From the NCBI GenBank assembly GCA_014874485.1, contig JADBJK010000074.1, forward strand, positions 62,001 through 126,000: DNA of 64,000 nt. Direction: 5' to 3'. This document shows, in pieces, positions 15,530-24,431 of this stretch. Below the pieces are notes generated by a model. That model worked only from the letters and a program-made list of their open reading frames with translations, did not search any database and was not told the origin of the DNA. Positions within the stretch are counted from its first letter, which is position 1; every line of letters starts with the position of its first letter. The DNA is from Chloroflexota bacterium (GTDB lineage: Bacteria; Chloroflexota; Anaerolineae; DTLA01). The translations under genes were made by a program, and so were the position numbers.

Positions 15530-17536
15530 ATGGCAACCGCAAAGAGCATTGATCCCGCCGTCAACGCCCTGCTGGAATACGCCGAGCAGGAGAGCATTAC
15601 CACCGCATTCAGCCGCGCCGAGGCCATGAAGCCCTGCCCCATCGGGCACATCGGCGCGTGCTGCAAGCACTGCCACATGGGCCCCTGCCGCCTGGTCAAG
15701 CCCGGCCAGACGGGCATCTGCGGGGCCACGATAGAGACCGTTACGTCGCGCAACTTTGCCCGCATGGTCGCAGTGGGGGCCGCCGCCCACTCGGACCACG
15801 GGCGCGACCTAGTGTTCACCCTGCTGGCCGCCGCCGAGGGCGAAGCGCCCGACTACCGCATCCGCGACGAGCGCAAACTCATGGAGGTGGCGCGGTTCCT
15901 GGGCGTGGCGACCGAGAACCGCGGCCCGAGGGACATTGCCCGCGACGTGGCGCTCAAGGCCATGGAGCAGTTCACATCGCAGCGGAAGGAGGCCACCTAC
16001 CTGCGCCGCGCGCCCAAGCCCAGGCAGGAAATCTGGCGCAGGCTCGGCATCGCACCGCGCGGGATTGACCGCGAGGTGGTGGACCTGCTGCACCGCACCC
16101 ATATCGGCGACGACCAGGATCACGAGCACATCCTCATGGCCAGCCTGCGCTGCGCGCTGGCCGATGGGTGGAGCGGCTCCATGCTGGCGACGGACATCAC
16201 CGACATCCTGTTCGGCACACCCGCGCCCCTGCACTCGCAGGCCAACCTGGGCATCCTGGGCAAGGACACGGTGAACATCGTCGTGCACGGCCACGAGCCG
16301 ACGCTGTCCGAGATGATCGTCGCGGCGTCCCAGGACCCGGAACTCATCGCCTACGCCCAGTCCAAGGGCGCGCGGGGCATCAACCTGACGGGCATCTGCT
16401 GCACGGCCAACGAGGTGCTGATGCGCCAGGGCGTGGGCACGGCGGGCAACTTCCTGAGCCAGGAACTCGCCATCCTCACCGGCGCGGTGGAGATGATGGT
16501 GGTGGACGTGCAGTGCATCATGGAGGCGCTGGCCCCGCTGTCGCAGCGGTTCCACACCAAACTGGTAACTACCTCGCCCAAGGTGAAAATCCACGGCGCG
16601 CTCCATGTGGAGATGGACGAGCGGCGGGCGTTGGCCATCGCCAAAGACCTGGTGCGCATGGCGATTGACAACTACCCCAACCGCGGCGAGACCCGCATCC
16701 CCCAGTTCAAGAGCGACATCGTGGCGGGGTTCTCGCACGAGTACCTGAACTACATGATGGGCGGCGTGTACCGGGGCTCCTTCCGCCCGCTCAACGAGGC
16801 CATCGTACAAGGGCGCATTCGGGGCGTGGCGGGCGTGGCCGGGTGCAACAACCCCCGCGCCAGCGCCCACGACGCCGCGCACGAGTACATCGTCCGCGAG
16901 TTCATCCGCAACGACGTGTTAGTGGTACAGACGGGGTGCGGGGCGATTTCCGCCGCCAAGTACGGCCTCCTGTCGCCCGAAGAGGCCTTCCGCGGGGCGG
17001 GCGCAGGGCTACGCGAGGTCTGCGAGGCGCTGGGAATCCCTCCCGTGCTCCACATGGGGTCGTGCGTGGACAACTCCCGCATCCTCACGGCGCTGTCGCA
17101 GATGGCGACCGAGGGCGGCCTGGGCGAAGACATCAGCGACATCCCGGGCGTGGGCATCGCGCCCGAATGGATGAGCGAGAAGGCCGTGTCCATCGGCGCG
17201 TACCTGGTGGCGTCGGGAGTGTACACCCTGTTCGGTGGCGACAACCCCGTGGAGGCTAGCCCGGTGGTAACCGAGTTCCTGAGCCAGGGCTGGGAGCAGC
17301 GCGTGGGCGGCAAACTGGAGTTCGTGCGCGACCCTGAGGAGATCGTGGCGCGGTCGCTGGCGCACATAGACGCCAAGCGCGCGGCGCTGGGCCTGGCCCG
17401 CTACGACCCGCACCGCTTCGGCGCGAGCGGCGACGCCGTGATGCTGCGCTGGCTGCAGGCGCGGGAGATGGGACTCCCCGTCAGCCCCTACAGCACGGCG
17501 GGCTTGGAGGTGGCAGAAGCCCTGGCCCAGAGGTAG
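15530..17536 (+). CDS. cooS: Anaerobic Ni-Fe carbon monoxide dehydrogenase, catalytic subunit CooS
   Basis: A 668-residue homodimeric CODH catalysing CO + H2O <-> CO2 + 2e- + 2H+. D-cluster ligands are C36 and C44; B-cluster C45, C48, C53, C64 (from CPIGHIGACCKHCHMGPC and GICGA). C-cluster ligands are H255 (VVHGHEP), C291 (TGICC), C329 (VDVQC), C439 (VAGCNNP), C470 (QTGCGA) and C512 (MGSCVDNSR). All metal ligands are present, so it should be active. There is no cooF, cooC, ech hydrogenase or acetyl-CoA synthase gene nearby; the electron acceptor is unknown. It is third in a hemerythrin-DUF2249-cooS operon. Confidence 0.97.
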   Translation: MATAKSIDPAVNALLEYAEQESITTAFSRAEAMKPCPIGHIGACCKHCHMGPCRLVKPGQTGICGATIETVTSRNFARMVAVGAAAHSDHGRDLVFTLLAAAEGEAPDYRIRDERKLMEVARFLGVATENRGPRDIARDVALKAMEQFTSQRKEATYLRRAPKPRQEIWRRLGIAPRGIDREVVDLLHRTHIGDDQDHEHILMASLRCALADGWSGSMLATDITDILFGTPAPLHSQANLGILGKDTVNIVVHGHEPTLSEMIVAASQDPELIAYAQSKGARGINLTGICCTANEVLMRQGVGTAGNFLSQELAILTGAVEMMVVDVQCIMEALAPLSQRFHTKLVTTSPKVKIHGALHVEMDERRALAIAKDLVRMAIDNYPNRGETRIPQFKSDIVAGFSHEYLNYMMGGVYRGSFRPLNEAIVQGRIRGVAGVAGCNNPRASAHDAAHEYIVREFIRNDVLVVQTGCGAISAAKYGLLSPEEAFRGAGAGLREVCEALGIPPVLHMGSCVDNSRILTALSQMATEGGLGEDISDIPGVGIAPEWMSEKAVSIGAYLVASGVYTLFGGDNPVEASPVVTEFLSQGWEQRVGGKLEFVRDPEEIVARSLAHIDAKRAALGLARYDPHRFGASGDAVMLRWLQAREMGLPVSPYSTAGLEVAEALAQR

Positions 17537-17621
17537 CGCGAGACGCTCGGCGCCCAGGCCAGGATGGCGAGGACGACGGCCCAGTCCAAAGGGACGGAAA
17601 CCGCAACGTGCCCCAACGCAA

Positions 17622-17650
17622 TTCGCCAAAAACCTCGTTTCGCGTATAAT
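17622..17650 (+). promoter_or_regulatory. Promoter of the HEAT/zinc-ribbon gene
   Basis: TATAAT at 17645-17650 with a weak TTCGCC 17 bases upstream; 53 bases before the start codon. Confidence 0.5.
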
Positions 17651-17703
17651 CTCGTCTCGTGCATGGCACGAGTTCGGGGAAATGAGGTCTTTGGGAATCG
17701 CCG

Positions 17704-18351
17704 ATGGGTGAACGGCTATCGCTACATGAATTGCTGGACGATTTGCGCGAGGGGCGCATTGACGATGCGGACATCCCCGCCGTCTTGCGGTGCTTCGCCG
17801 ACGGCTTCTTGACCGAAGCCGATGAGGATATTGAGGATTTGGTGCTGCACAACTCGCCGGAGGTGCGGGCCGCTGCCCTGGAGGTGCTGGCCATACGGTG
17901 GCGCATCGCCGACTACCGGCCTCTCTGCGAGTACGTGCTTCGCTACGACATCAATGCCCACGTGCGGGCCACAGCGGCGCGTGCCCTGGGCGCTCTCTTG
18001 GCGCGCACCCGCGACAAGGGCGCCCTGCGCCAGTTGCTGGAGACGCTGCGCGACCCCGACGAGGACCGCGTCGTGCGGTACGCCGCCTACTTGGCCGCCC
18101 TGGAAGTGGCCGGAGCCGCGCCGAAGGACGGTGTGAAAGAGCGGTTCAACCTGCGCCGCGACGTGGACTGGAAACTGGTCAACGACCTGCTGGCCGAAAC
18201 CGGCGAGGTGCTGCGGTGCCTGCGGTGTGGTGCGCCCCTGATCCGCCCGGGCGACGGCCCCGCCTGGTGCCTGGACTGCACCGTGGAGGTCATGGAACTC
18301 AACCGCGCCACCGCCGAGAACGGCCGCAGCACTGTGCTCGGCCGCGACTAG
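17704..18351 (+). CDS. HEAT-repeat protein with C-terminal zinc ribbon
   Basis: A 215-residue cytosolic protein. Residues about 40-140 form two to three HEAT-like helical hairpins (NSPEVRAAALEVLAIRWR, NAHVRATAARALGALLAR, DRVVRYAAYLAALEVAG). The C-terminus has a CLRC...CLDC zinc ribbon (about 174-199). HEAT repeats usually mediate protein-protein contact; the ribbon may bind nucleic acid or stabilise the fold. No specific function can be assigned. It is followed 39 bases later by mutY and shares its orientation, so they may be co-transcribed. Confidence 0.78.
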   Translation: MGERLSLHELLDDLREGRIDDADIPAVLRCFADGFLTEADEDIEDLVLHNSPEVRAAALEVLAIRWRIADYRPLCEYVLRYDINAHVRATAARALGALLARTRDKGALRQLLETLRDPDEDRVVRYAAYLAALEVAGAAPKDGVKERFNLRRDVDWKLVNDLLAETGEVLRCLRCGAPLIRPGDGPAWCLDCTVEVMELNRATAENGRSTVLGRD

Positions 18352-18390
18352 GGCAACGCCCGGCCGAGCGTAGCGCGAGCCTTGCGCGAT

Positions 18391-19506
18391 ATGGAACCGA
18401 ACCCACAGCCCGAGAGGTGCGCGCAACTCCAAAGCGCGCTCCTGGACTGGGCCGCCGGTCATCTGCGCCCGCTGCCCTGGCGCACCACGCCCCGCGATCC
18501 TTACCGCGTGTGGGTCTCCGAGGTCATGCTCCAGCAGACGCGGGTGGAAACCGTCGTGCCCTACTTCGAGCGGTGGGTGCGCCTGTTCCCCGACGTGCAG
18601 GCGCTGGCCCGCGCGCCACTGGATGACGTGCTCAAGGCGTGGGAAGGGCTGGGCTACTACGCGCGGGCGCGCAACCTGCACAGGGCGGCGCGGGAAATCG
18701 TGGCAGCGCACGGGGGCCACGTGCCCGACGACGCCGAGGCGCTGCGCCGCCTCCCCGGCGTGGGCCGCTACACGGCGGGCGCTATCCTGAGCATCGCCTT
18801 TGGCCGCGACGAGCCTGCCCTGGATGGCAACATCCGTCGGGTGTTGAGCCGCGTCTTCGCCGTGGCCGAACCGACCCGACCGCGCCTGGATAGGGCGCTG
18901 TGGGAGTTGGCGCGGGCGCTGCTGCCAACCGGCCGGGCCGGCGCGTTCAACGAGGCCCTCATGGAACTGGGGGCGACGATCTGCACGCCCCGCAATCCCC
19001 TGTGTCCGCCGTGCCCGTGGGCGTTCGCCTGCGCCGCCTACGCGCAGGGCACGCAGGCCCTATTCCCGCCCCGCGCGGCCCGCAAGCCTACGCCCCACTA
19101 CGACGTTACCGCCGCCGTCATCTGGCGAGAACCCGGCGTGTTCCTTGTCGCCCGCCGCAACGCCGAGGGGCTGCTGGGCGGGCTGTGGGAGTTTCCGGGC
19201 GGCAAGGCGGAGCCCGGCGAATCGCTGGAAGATTGCCTGAGGCGCGAGATTCGGGAAGAACTGGGCGTGCGCATCCGCGTCGGCGAGCGGCTGACGGTGG
19301 TCAAGCACGCCTACACCCACTTCCGCATCACGCTGCACGCTTTCCACGCGTGGCTTGAACCCGGCGAACCCGAACCGCAGGCCCTGGATTGCGCGGCGTG
19401 GCGGTGGATTCGGCTGGACGAGGCGGAGTCGGTGGCGTTCTCGGCGGCGGACCTGCGCATCCTGGACGCGCTGCGCCGGTCGTCGCAGGTCGCCTCTCCC
19501 CGCTAG
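18391..19506 (+). CDS. mutY: A/G-specific adenine glycosylase MutY
   Basis: Removes A opposite 8-oxoG. Of 371 residues from the ATG, the HhH-GPD domain has catalytic Glu44 (WVSEVMLQQTRVETV), hairpin LPGVGRYTAGAIL (121-133) and catalytic Asp145 (ALDGNIRRVL). The Fe4S4 loop C198-x6-C205-x2-C208-x5-C214 is intact. A C-terminal Nudix/MutT-like domain follows with a complete Nudix box, GGKAEPGESLEDCLRREIRE, at 270-289. A TTG nine bases upstream is an alternative start. The stop codon shares the palindrome CTAG with the stop of the convergent glycosyltransferase gene, so the two genes overlap by four bases. Confidence 0.95.
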   Translation: MEPNPQPERCAQLQSALLDWAAGHLRPLPWRTTPRDPYRVWVSEVMLQQTRVETVVPYFERWVRLFPDVQALARAPLDDVLKAWEGLGYYARARNLHRAAREIVAAHGGHVPDDAEALRRLPGVGRYTAGAILSIAFGRDEPALDGNIRRVLSRVFAVAEPTRPRLDRALWELARALLPTGRAGAFNEALMELGATICTPRNPLCPPCPWAFACAAYAQGTQALFPPRAARKPTPHYDVTAAVIWREPGVFLVARRNAEGLLGGLWEFPGGKAEPGESLEDCLRREIREELGVRIRVGERLTVVKHAYTHFRITLHAFHAWLEPGEPEPQALDCAAWRWIRLDEAESVAFSAADLRILDALRRSSQVASPR

Positions 19507-20624
19507 GCGCGCTCCCCCAGAAGCCGCTCGTACAGCGCCACGATGCGCGCCACCATCCGCTCGGCGGTGAACTCGGCCAGGACGCGCGCGCGTGCCCGTC
19601 CCCCCATCTCCCGCCGCAGGTCGGCGTCGGCGATGAGGCGGTTGCAGGCGTCGGCCAGGGCGTCGGCATCCCGCGCGGGCACCACCAGGCCCGTCTCGCC
19701 GTGCCGGTTGATGTAGGACGTGCCCGTGCCCAGTTCGGTGCAGACGACCGGCCGCGCCGACGCCATGGCCTCCAATTGCACCAGGCCGTAAGCCTCCGAC
19801 CGCTCGGACGCGGGCAGCACGAACACGTCGCACGCCTGATAGTAGGCGGGCAAATCCTCATCCGGCGCATCGCCCACGAAGACAACCCTGTCGGCCACGC
19901 CCACGTCCGCCGCCAGTTGTCGCCAGGCCGCCTCCATGGGGCCCGTCCCCACCACCAGGAGCGTGGCCGGGATGCGCGGCATGGCGCGGATGAGCCAGTC
20001 CAGCCCCTTGTAGTACCGCAGCCGCCCCACGAACAGCAGCATCGGGCCACCGTATCGGGCGCGGATTTCGCCTGCCGCGGGCGACTCGCGCAGGAACGGC
20101 GCGGGGTCTATCCCCAGCGGGATGATCTCCACCTTGTCGCGGAATCGGCCAAGGTAGGGCGATGTTTCCACGTAGTTCGGCGTGCTGGCGATGAGGCAGT
20201 CGGCATCCTGCAGCACGCGCCACAGCACGGGGCGGTACAGGCGCAGCCAACCCTTCTGCCGCACCACGTCGGACTGGTAAGAGATGACGGTGCGGGCCGC
20301 GCGCCCCAGCAGGAGATTCGCCACCTCGCCCACGGGGTAAGGGAATTGCAGGTGCGCGATGTCGGGGCGCAGGCGGCGCATCCAGGCGAACAGCATGGGG
20401 CTGATGGGCGTGGACGCGACCGTGGCGAGCCGCGCCGCGCGTATCAGCCGAACGCCGTTGAGGCGGACCTCCTCCGTGCGGCGGGTGCGGCTGGTAACCA
20501 GCACCGTTACGTCCAGGCCCAGGGCGGCCTGCCGCTCGGCCAACAGTTTCACGTGGTTCTCAATCCCGCCCAGCACAGGCCAGTAGTCCTTGTACACGTG
20601 GAGCACGCGGATGGGTGCGCTCAC
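19503..20624 (-). CDS. GT4-family glycosyltransferase
   Basis: A 373-residue GT-B glycosyltransferase, probably acting on the cytoplasmic face of the membrane in polysaccharide or glycolipid assembly. It opens with VLHVYKDYWPVLGGIENHV (the GT4 acceptor-side glycine loop) and has LLFVGRLRYYKGLDWLI for the nucleotide-sugar domain and the EX7E motif in SEAYGLVQLEAMASARPVV. The GTG start overlaps the upstream gene's stop by four bases (GTGA), showing coupling to the second GT4 enzyme. A much longer open frame extends upstream through the neighbour but lacks glycosyltransferase similarity there, so this GTG is preferred. Confidence 0.92.
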   Translation of the reverse strand: MSAPIRVLHVYKDYWPVLGGIENHVKLLAERQAALGLDVTVLVTSRTRRTEEVRLNGVRLIRAARLATVASTPISPMLFAWMRRLRPDIAHLQFPYPVGEVANLLLGRAARTVISYQSDVVRQKGWLRLYRPVLWRVLQDADCLIASTPNYVETSPYLGRFRDKVEIIPLGIDPAPFLRESPAAGEIRARYGGPMLLFVGRLRYYKGLDWLIRAMPRIPATLLVVGTGPMEAAWRQLAADVGVADRVVFVGDAPDEDLPAYYQACDVFVLPASERSEAYGLVQLEAMASARPVVCTELGTGTSYINRHGETGLVVPARDADALADACNRLIADADLRREMGGRARARVLAEFTAERMVARIVALYERLLGERA

Positions 20625-21736
20625 GAAGCCACCTCCCTGTAGACGTCCATTGTATCCCGCGCGGCCCTCTCCCACGAGAACGCCGCCGCCCGCGCCAGGC
20701 TGCGCCCGCGCATGACCGCCAGCGTCTCGGCGTCGCCCAGAAGGCGCGCCAGCGTCTCGGCCCACGCTTCCACGTCCGTGGGCGGGATCAGCGGCCCGGC
20801 GTCGCCGACGACCTCCGGCAAACTGGCCGCATCGGACGAGACCACCGGCGCGCCGCATGCCATGGCCTCCAGCACGGGCAGGCCGAACCCCTCGTACCGC
20901 GAGGGGAAAGCGAACAGCGCCGCGCCCGAATACAGCGCGGGCAGGTCGGCCTCCGGCACGTCGCCCAGGAGCCGCACGCGACGCTCCAGCCCCAGCGCCG
21001 CGACGCACTGTCGCGCCTGCGGGTAGCGCGGGTCCTCGCGGCCCGCCAAGACGAGCGCGCCCTGCGCCTTGGCCCTGGCCCAGGCTTCCACCAGCGTCTC
21101 CACGTTCTTGTGCGGCTTGTTGATGCCCACGTACAGCACATAAGGCCCGTACAGGCGGTACTTCTGCCGCACGCGCTCCACGGCATCGGCGGGCTGCGGC
21201 CGGAACTGGGGATCGGCGGCCGGGTAGATGACGGTGGTCTTGGCCTCGGCCACGCGGAAGTAGCGCATTACGTCTCGCTGCGCCGACCTGGACAGCAGAA
21301 TCACCCTGTCCGCGCTCGCCAGGGCCAGCCAAGACAGCGCGCGGAACATCACCCGCGCCCGCGCCGATGGGAGTGTGTTCGGGTACACCAGTCCGATGAC
21401 GTCGTAGTACGTGAGCACCGACGGCACGGGCAGGCGATACGGCTTGACGTAGTAGGGCGAATGCAGCAAGTACGCGCCGAGGCGGGCGACCATGCGCGGG
21501 AGCGCCGCCTGCTCCTGGAGCGAGAAGGTGCCCACGTCGCACGGCACCGGCCGCACCCCCGGCCGCGCGGCGAGGGCCGCCAGGTCGTAGCGCGTGTTGG
21601 GCAGGCGCGGGTTGGTGATGACGAGCCACTCGGCGCTCTCGCCCAGTGCGGACAGCGCCCGCACCAGGTTGTACGTGTAGCGGCCGATGCCCGGGAAGTG
21701 GTCTTGGATGTACCTGCCGTCTATGGCGATTCGCAT
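20621..21736 (-). CDS. GT4-family glycosyltransferase (mannosyltransferase-like)
   Basis: A 371-residue GT-B enzyme: IDGRYIQDHFPGIGRYTYNL at the N-terminus, YVGINKPHKNVETLVEAW in the second Rossmann domain, and EX7E in YEGFGLPVLEAMACGAPVV. The 'GIGRYT...HSPYY' pattern is typical of GT4 mannosyl- or rhamnosyltransferases in O-antigen and exopolysaccharide loci; the sugar cannot be read from sequence. It is the first gene of a two-gene unit with the following GT4. No clear promoter was seen in the 130 bases before it, where the divergent lipoprotein promoter lies. Confidence 0.92.
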   Translation of the reverse strand: MRIAIDGRYIQDHFPGIGRYTYNLVRALSALGESAEWLVITNPRLPNTRYDLAALAARPGVRPVPCDVGTFSLQEQAALPRMVARLGAYLLHSPYYVKPYRLPVPSVLTYYDVIGLVYPNTLPSARARVMFRALSWLALASADRVILLSRSAQRDVMRYFRVAEAKTTVIYPAADPQFRPQPADAVERVRQKYRLYGPYVLYVGINKPHKNVETLVEAWARAKAQGALVLAGREDPRYPQARQCVAALGLERRVRLLGDVPEADLPALYSGAALFAFPSRYEGFGLPVLEAMACGAPVVSSDAASLPEVVGDAGPLIPPTDVEAWAETLARLLGDAETLAVMRGRSLARAAAFSWERAARDTMDVYREVAS

Positions 21737-21868
21737 GGCTTCACTCCGGCGAGCAGAAGTCTAGCCGGCTTGCCGTGCCGTGTCAATTGGACGGAGATCC
21801 CCCCGGTCGCCGCGTCCCCCGCGCGATAGGTACGGACGGAGCCGGCGGCCGGATTGGGCCAAACCGAC

Positions 21869-21897
21869 TTGACAAACAGGCCAATATGGGGTATCAT
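21869..21897 (+). promoter_or_regulatory. Promoter of the lipoprotein gene
   Basis: Consensus TTGACA, 17-nt spacer, TATCAT; start codon 78 bases downstream. Confidence 0.8.
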
Positions 21898-21974
21898 AGC
21901 ATTGTGACAAAACGTTCATCTTGGCGCTTTGTCCGCACACCGTACCACGCCACGTGGGGGAGGGATTGACAATT

Positions 21975-22499
21975 ATGGGAGATGGAGGTTTACGCCGCCT
22001 TCGGGTGGCTGTTTTGCTCTCCGCACTCCTGCTGGTTGCCTTGACAGGTTGCACACAATTTCAGATAGAGACTCGCCAACTGGACGTCTTCACCACGACG
22101 GCCCAGGATGTTTCGGCCAGGCCGCCGGAGCACGACATCTCCGTGCTGGCCATTGACTTTGACCCGCCTTTGGATACCATCCGTTCGCTGGAGGATCTGA
22201 AGGCGGTCAGTCTGCTTGTGGCCGTGGAGAACACGGGCCTGGTCTCGGAGCGCAATGTCGTCGTCCGCGCCGAACTCCGCCTGGACAACCGCGAGCCTTC
22301 GCCGACCCTTGTCCGCACCGCGACCGTGGAGCAACTGGCCCCGGGCGAGGTCAAAGTCATCCGCATGCAGGGCCTTTCCGAGATTCCCATTCGCACCGAG
22401 TACTGGCTCAGGGTGAGGGCGACGCCTGTCCTGGGCGAGACGGACGTTACCGACAATCAGCGCATCTACCGGCTGCAACTGACGAACCTAACCCGCTAG
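21975..22499 (+). CDS. Secreted lipoprotein with CARDB-like domain
   Basis: A 174-residue protein with an N-terminal signal of the lipoprotein type: basic MGDGGLRRLR, hydrophobic LLSALLLVAL, then lipobox LTGC. The remainder is beta-rich, with LLVAVENTGLVSERNVVVRAELR and TATVEQLAPGEVKVIRM, the pattern of CARDB/Ig-like adhesion or scaffold domains. It is therefore expected on the outer face of the membrane. Specific function unknown. The ATG is supported by GGGGAGGGA about 10-18 bases upstream and the lipobox; earlier in-frame starts would bury the signal peptide. A repeat block starts right after the stop. Confidence 0.8.
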   Translation: MGDGGLRRLRVAVLLSALLLVALTGCTQFQIETRQLDVFTTTAQDVSARPPEHDISVLAIDFDPPLDTIRSLEDLKAVSLLVAVENTGLVSERNVVVRAELRLDNREPSPTLVRTATVEQLAPGEVKVIRMQGLSEIPIRTEYWLRVRATPVLGETDVTDNQRIYRLQLTNLTR

Positions 22500-22503
22500 T
22501 ACT

Positions 22504-22702
22504 TTACCACAGGATGGCTTGTCATTGCGAGGGCGCACGGCGCCCGTAGGGACAATTCATGAATTGTCCCTACTGAGGCGCGAAGCGCCGAAGAATCTCG
22601 TCCACCGAGATGCTTCGCCGGCGATGACGTGAGAAGGCACATGCGACGCACCTCCGAGGTGCGTCGCATGTGGAGATTGCTTCGCTTCGCTCGCAATGAC
22701 AA
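22504..22702. repeat. Composite palindromic repeat region
   Basis: Begins TTTACCACAGGATGG, then CATTGCGAGGGC, a 26-bp TAGGGACAATTCATGAATTG... palindrome (22547-22572), the AATCTCGTCCACCGAGATGC core, a 35-bp palindrome with CACATGCGACGCACCT arms (22638-22672), and TTCGCTCGCAATGACA. From there to 22912 is a decayed CACCGC...-type palindrome (about 22817-22905) and no gene. Confidence 0.9.
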
Positions 22703-22912
22703 CGAACAAGAACTGGTAGGCACCATTCTTGCACAAGGAAAAGTGTTTCAGTCAGAAAGGCACCGAAAGGTGCTTTTCTCCGTTATATATAGTGAATTCA
22801 CCGGAAACGGCCAGATTCACCGCGGCACGCACAGAGGCCACAGCGATTTCGCCAGGCTAGCGCCTCTTTGCGCTTTCTGTGTGAGCCGCCTTCGCGTGGC
22901 GGGGAAGTCGTA

Positions 22913-23665
22913 ATGCAGGGCAATCCGATGGAGAAACGGAAGTCTCAGACACCGTCCATAGGGCTTCTCCTGGTCGGCGTGGCGCTGGGCCTGCTCTTGG
23001 CGCTCCAGTGGCGGTCGGCGCCCACCGCGCGCCTGACGGACACCAGTTACGCCCGCGACCGCACGGCGCTCACCATCGCGCGGCTGGAAGCCGAACAGGA
23101 TGCCCTGAAGGCGCAGGTGGCCGAACTCCGCCAGCAGCTGGACGAGCGGCAGCGACAGAAGCAGTCGGCCGACACGCTGCAAGGGCTGGCCGAGGAACTG
23201 GCGCGGCAGAAGGTTCTGGCGGGCCTGGTCGCGCTGCACGGCCCAGGCGTTGAGGTCGTCCTGAACGACAGCAACCGGCAGGTCGTCCCCTCGGTGGTAA
23301 ACCCCGAGTTGTACCTGGTGCACGACTACGACCTGCGCGACGTGGTGAACCTGCTGTGGGCAGCCGGAACCGAGGCGATGTCGGTCAACGGCGAGCGCAT
23401 CGTGGCCAGCACGTCCATCTACTGCGTGGGCGCTACCATCATGGTCAACGACACGCGCCTGTCGCCGCCGTATGTGATCCACGCCATCGGCCCGTCCGAG
23501 CAACAGGAAGCCCTGCTCAAGAATCCCAAGTTTCTCGCCGACCTGCGCAACCGCGTGAGCGCCTACGGCCTGACCTTCAGCGTGGCGCAAGTGGCCGACA
23601 TTGAGGTGCCCGCCTACCGTGGCGGGTTCGGAGCGCTGTATGCAAGTGTCTCAGTATCTCCGTAG
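22913..23665 (+). CDS. DUF881-family membrane-anchored protein
   Basis: A 250-residue protein with one N-terminal membrane helix (about 17-33; IGLLLVGVALGLLLALQW), a coiled coil (about 46-100; many Glu/Gln/Leu heptads), then the DUF881 domain: VALHGPGVEVVLNDS, DLRDVVNLLWAAGTEAMSVNG, RIVASTSIYCVGATIMVNDT and LSPPYVIHAIG. DUF881 proteins are common next to division or sporulation genes in Gram-positives but have no proven activity. The start has GGGGAAG 5-11 bases upstream. The gene overlaps the second DUF881 gene by 26 bases, so the two are paralogues made together. Confidence 0.9.
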   Translation: MQGNPMEKRKSQTPSIGLLLVGVALGLLLALQWRSAPTARLTDTSYARDRTALTIARLEAEQDALKAQVAELRQQLDERQRQKQSADTLQGLAEELARQKVLAGLVALHGPGVEVVLNDSNRQVVPSVVNPELYLVHDYDLRDVVNLLWAAGTEAMSVNGERIVASTSIYCVGATIMVNDTRLSPPYVIHAIGPSEQQEALLKNPKFLADLRNRVSAYGLTFSVAQVADIEVPAYRGGFGALYASVSVSP

Positions 23666-24344
23666 AATCGCACATGACCCCTGGGTCGTGCGCATCCCGT
23701 TGGCGGTGCTGTTCGTGCTGATCGGGATGCTCATCTTCGCCCAGTTCCGCAGCGAGAGCGCCCTGCGAGCGGCGCGTGTCGCGGCGTCGGGAACGGATCG
23801 GGCGGCGCTCATCAGCGGCCTTGTGGACGCCAACCTGAAGTTGCGCGAAGAGGTGGACTCCCTGCAGGCCAAACTTGCCGAACTGGAGCAGCAGGGCGGT
23901 TCGCTGGTGGTCATGGTGGAGGAACTGAACCGGCTCAAACTCATCACGGGCCTCAGCGAAGTGTCGGGGCCTGGCATCACCCTCACGCTGAACAGCCCCG
24001 TGAGCGCCACCGAGTTGCAGGACATGGTCAACGAACTCAAGAACTCCGGCGCGAAGGCCATCGCCCTCAATGGCCAGCGGCTCATCGTATCCTCGGCTAT
24101 CGTCGGCACCGAGGCAGGCATCGCCGTGGACGGAAACCTCATCACCCGCCCGTTCGTGTTCCAGGTGCTCGGCGACCCCGATACCCTGCGGGTGGCGCTG
24201 ACGCGGAAGGGCGGGATGCTCGCCTCGCTCCAGGCCGCCCATCCCGGATTCCAGGCCGACATCACCGACGCCCAGACCCTGGTGATGCCCATCTACGCGC
24301 GAAAGATTGAGTTCCGCTACGCTCAACCGGTGGCTGCCCAATAG
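23640..24344 (+). CDS. DUF881-family membrane-anchored protein (paralogue)
   Basis: A 234-residue paralogue of the preceding gene: one membrane helix (about 20-37; IPLAVLFVLIGMLIFAQF), a coiled coil (about 60-90) and a DUF881 domain with VSGPGITLTLNSP, ELQDMVNELKNSGAKAIALNG and RLIVSSAIVGTEAGIAVDG. The start ATG lies inside the previous gene, giving a 26-base overlap and tight coupling. The pair probably forms a hetero-oligomer at the membrane (inference). The alpha-2-macroglobulin gene begins 87 bases later and may be in the same transcript. Confidence 0.9.
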   Translation: MQVSQYLRRIAHDPWVVRIPLAVLFVLIGMLIFAQFRSESALRAARVAASGTDRAALISGLVDANLKLREEVDSLQAKLAELEQQGGSLVVMVEELNRLKLITGLSEVSGPGITLTLNSPVSATELQDMVNELKNSGAKAIALNGQRLIVSSAIVGTEAGIAVDGNLITRPFVFQVLGDPDTLRVALTRKGGMLASLQAAHPGFQADITDAQTLVMPIYARKIEFRYAQPVAAQ

Positions 24345-24431
24345 TGAGGGAACCCACCGCGCCCCGCAAGCGTCTATTGTGTGAAGTGTCGCGCGCTTCG
24401 GCGCGTTTCCGCTCGCTCAGGAGGCTTCCGT

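Noticed and set aside
19503-21629. One 708-residue fusion glycosyltransferase
   Set aside because: The upstream half of this frame is the shadow of the other glycosyltransferase; a GTG start with a GTGA overlap explains two coupled genes.
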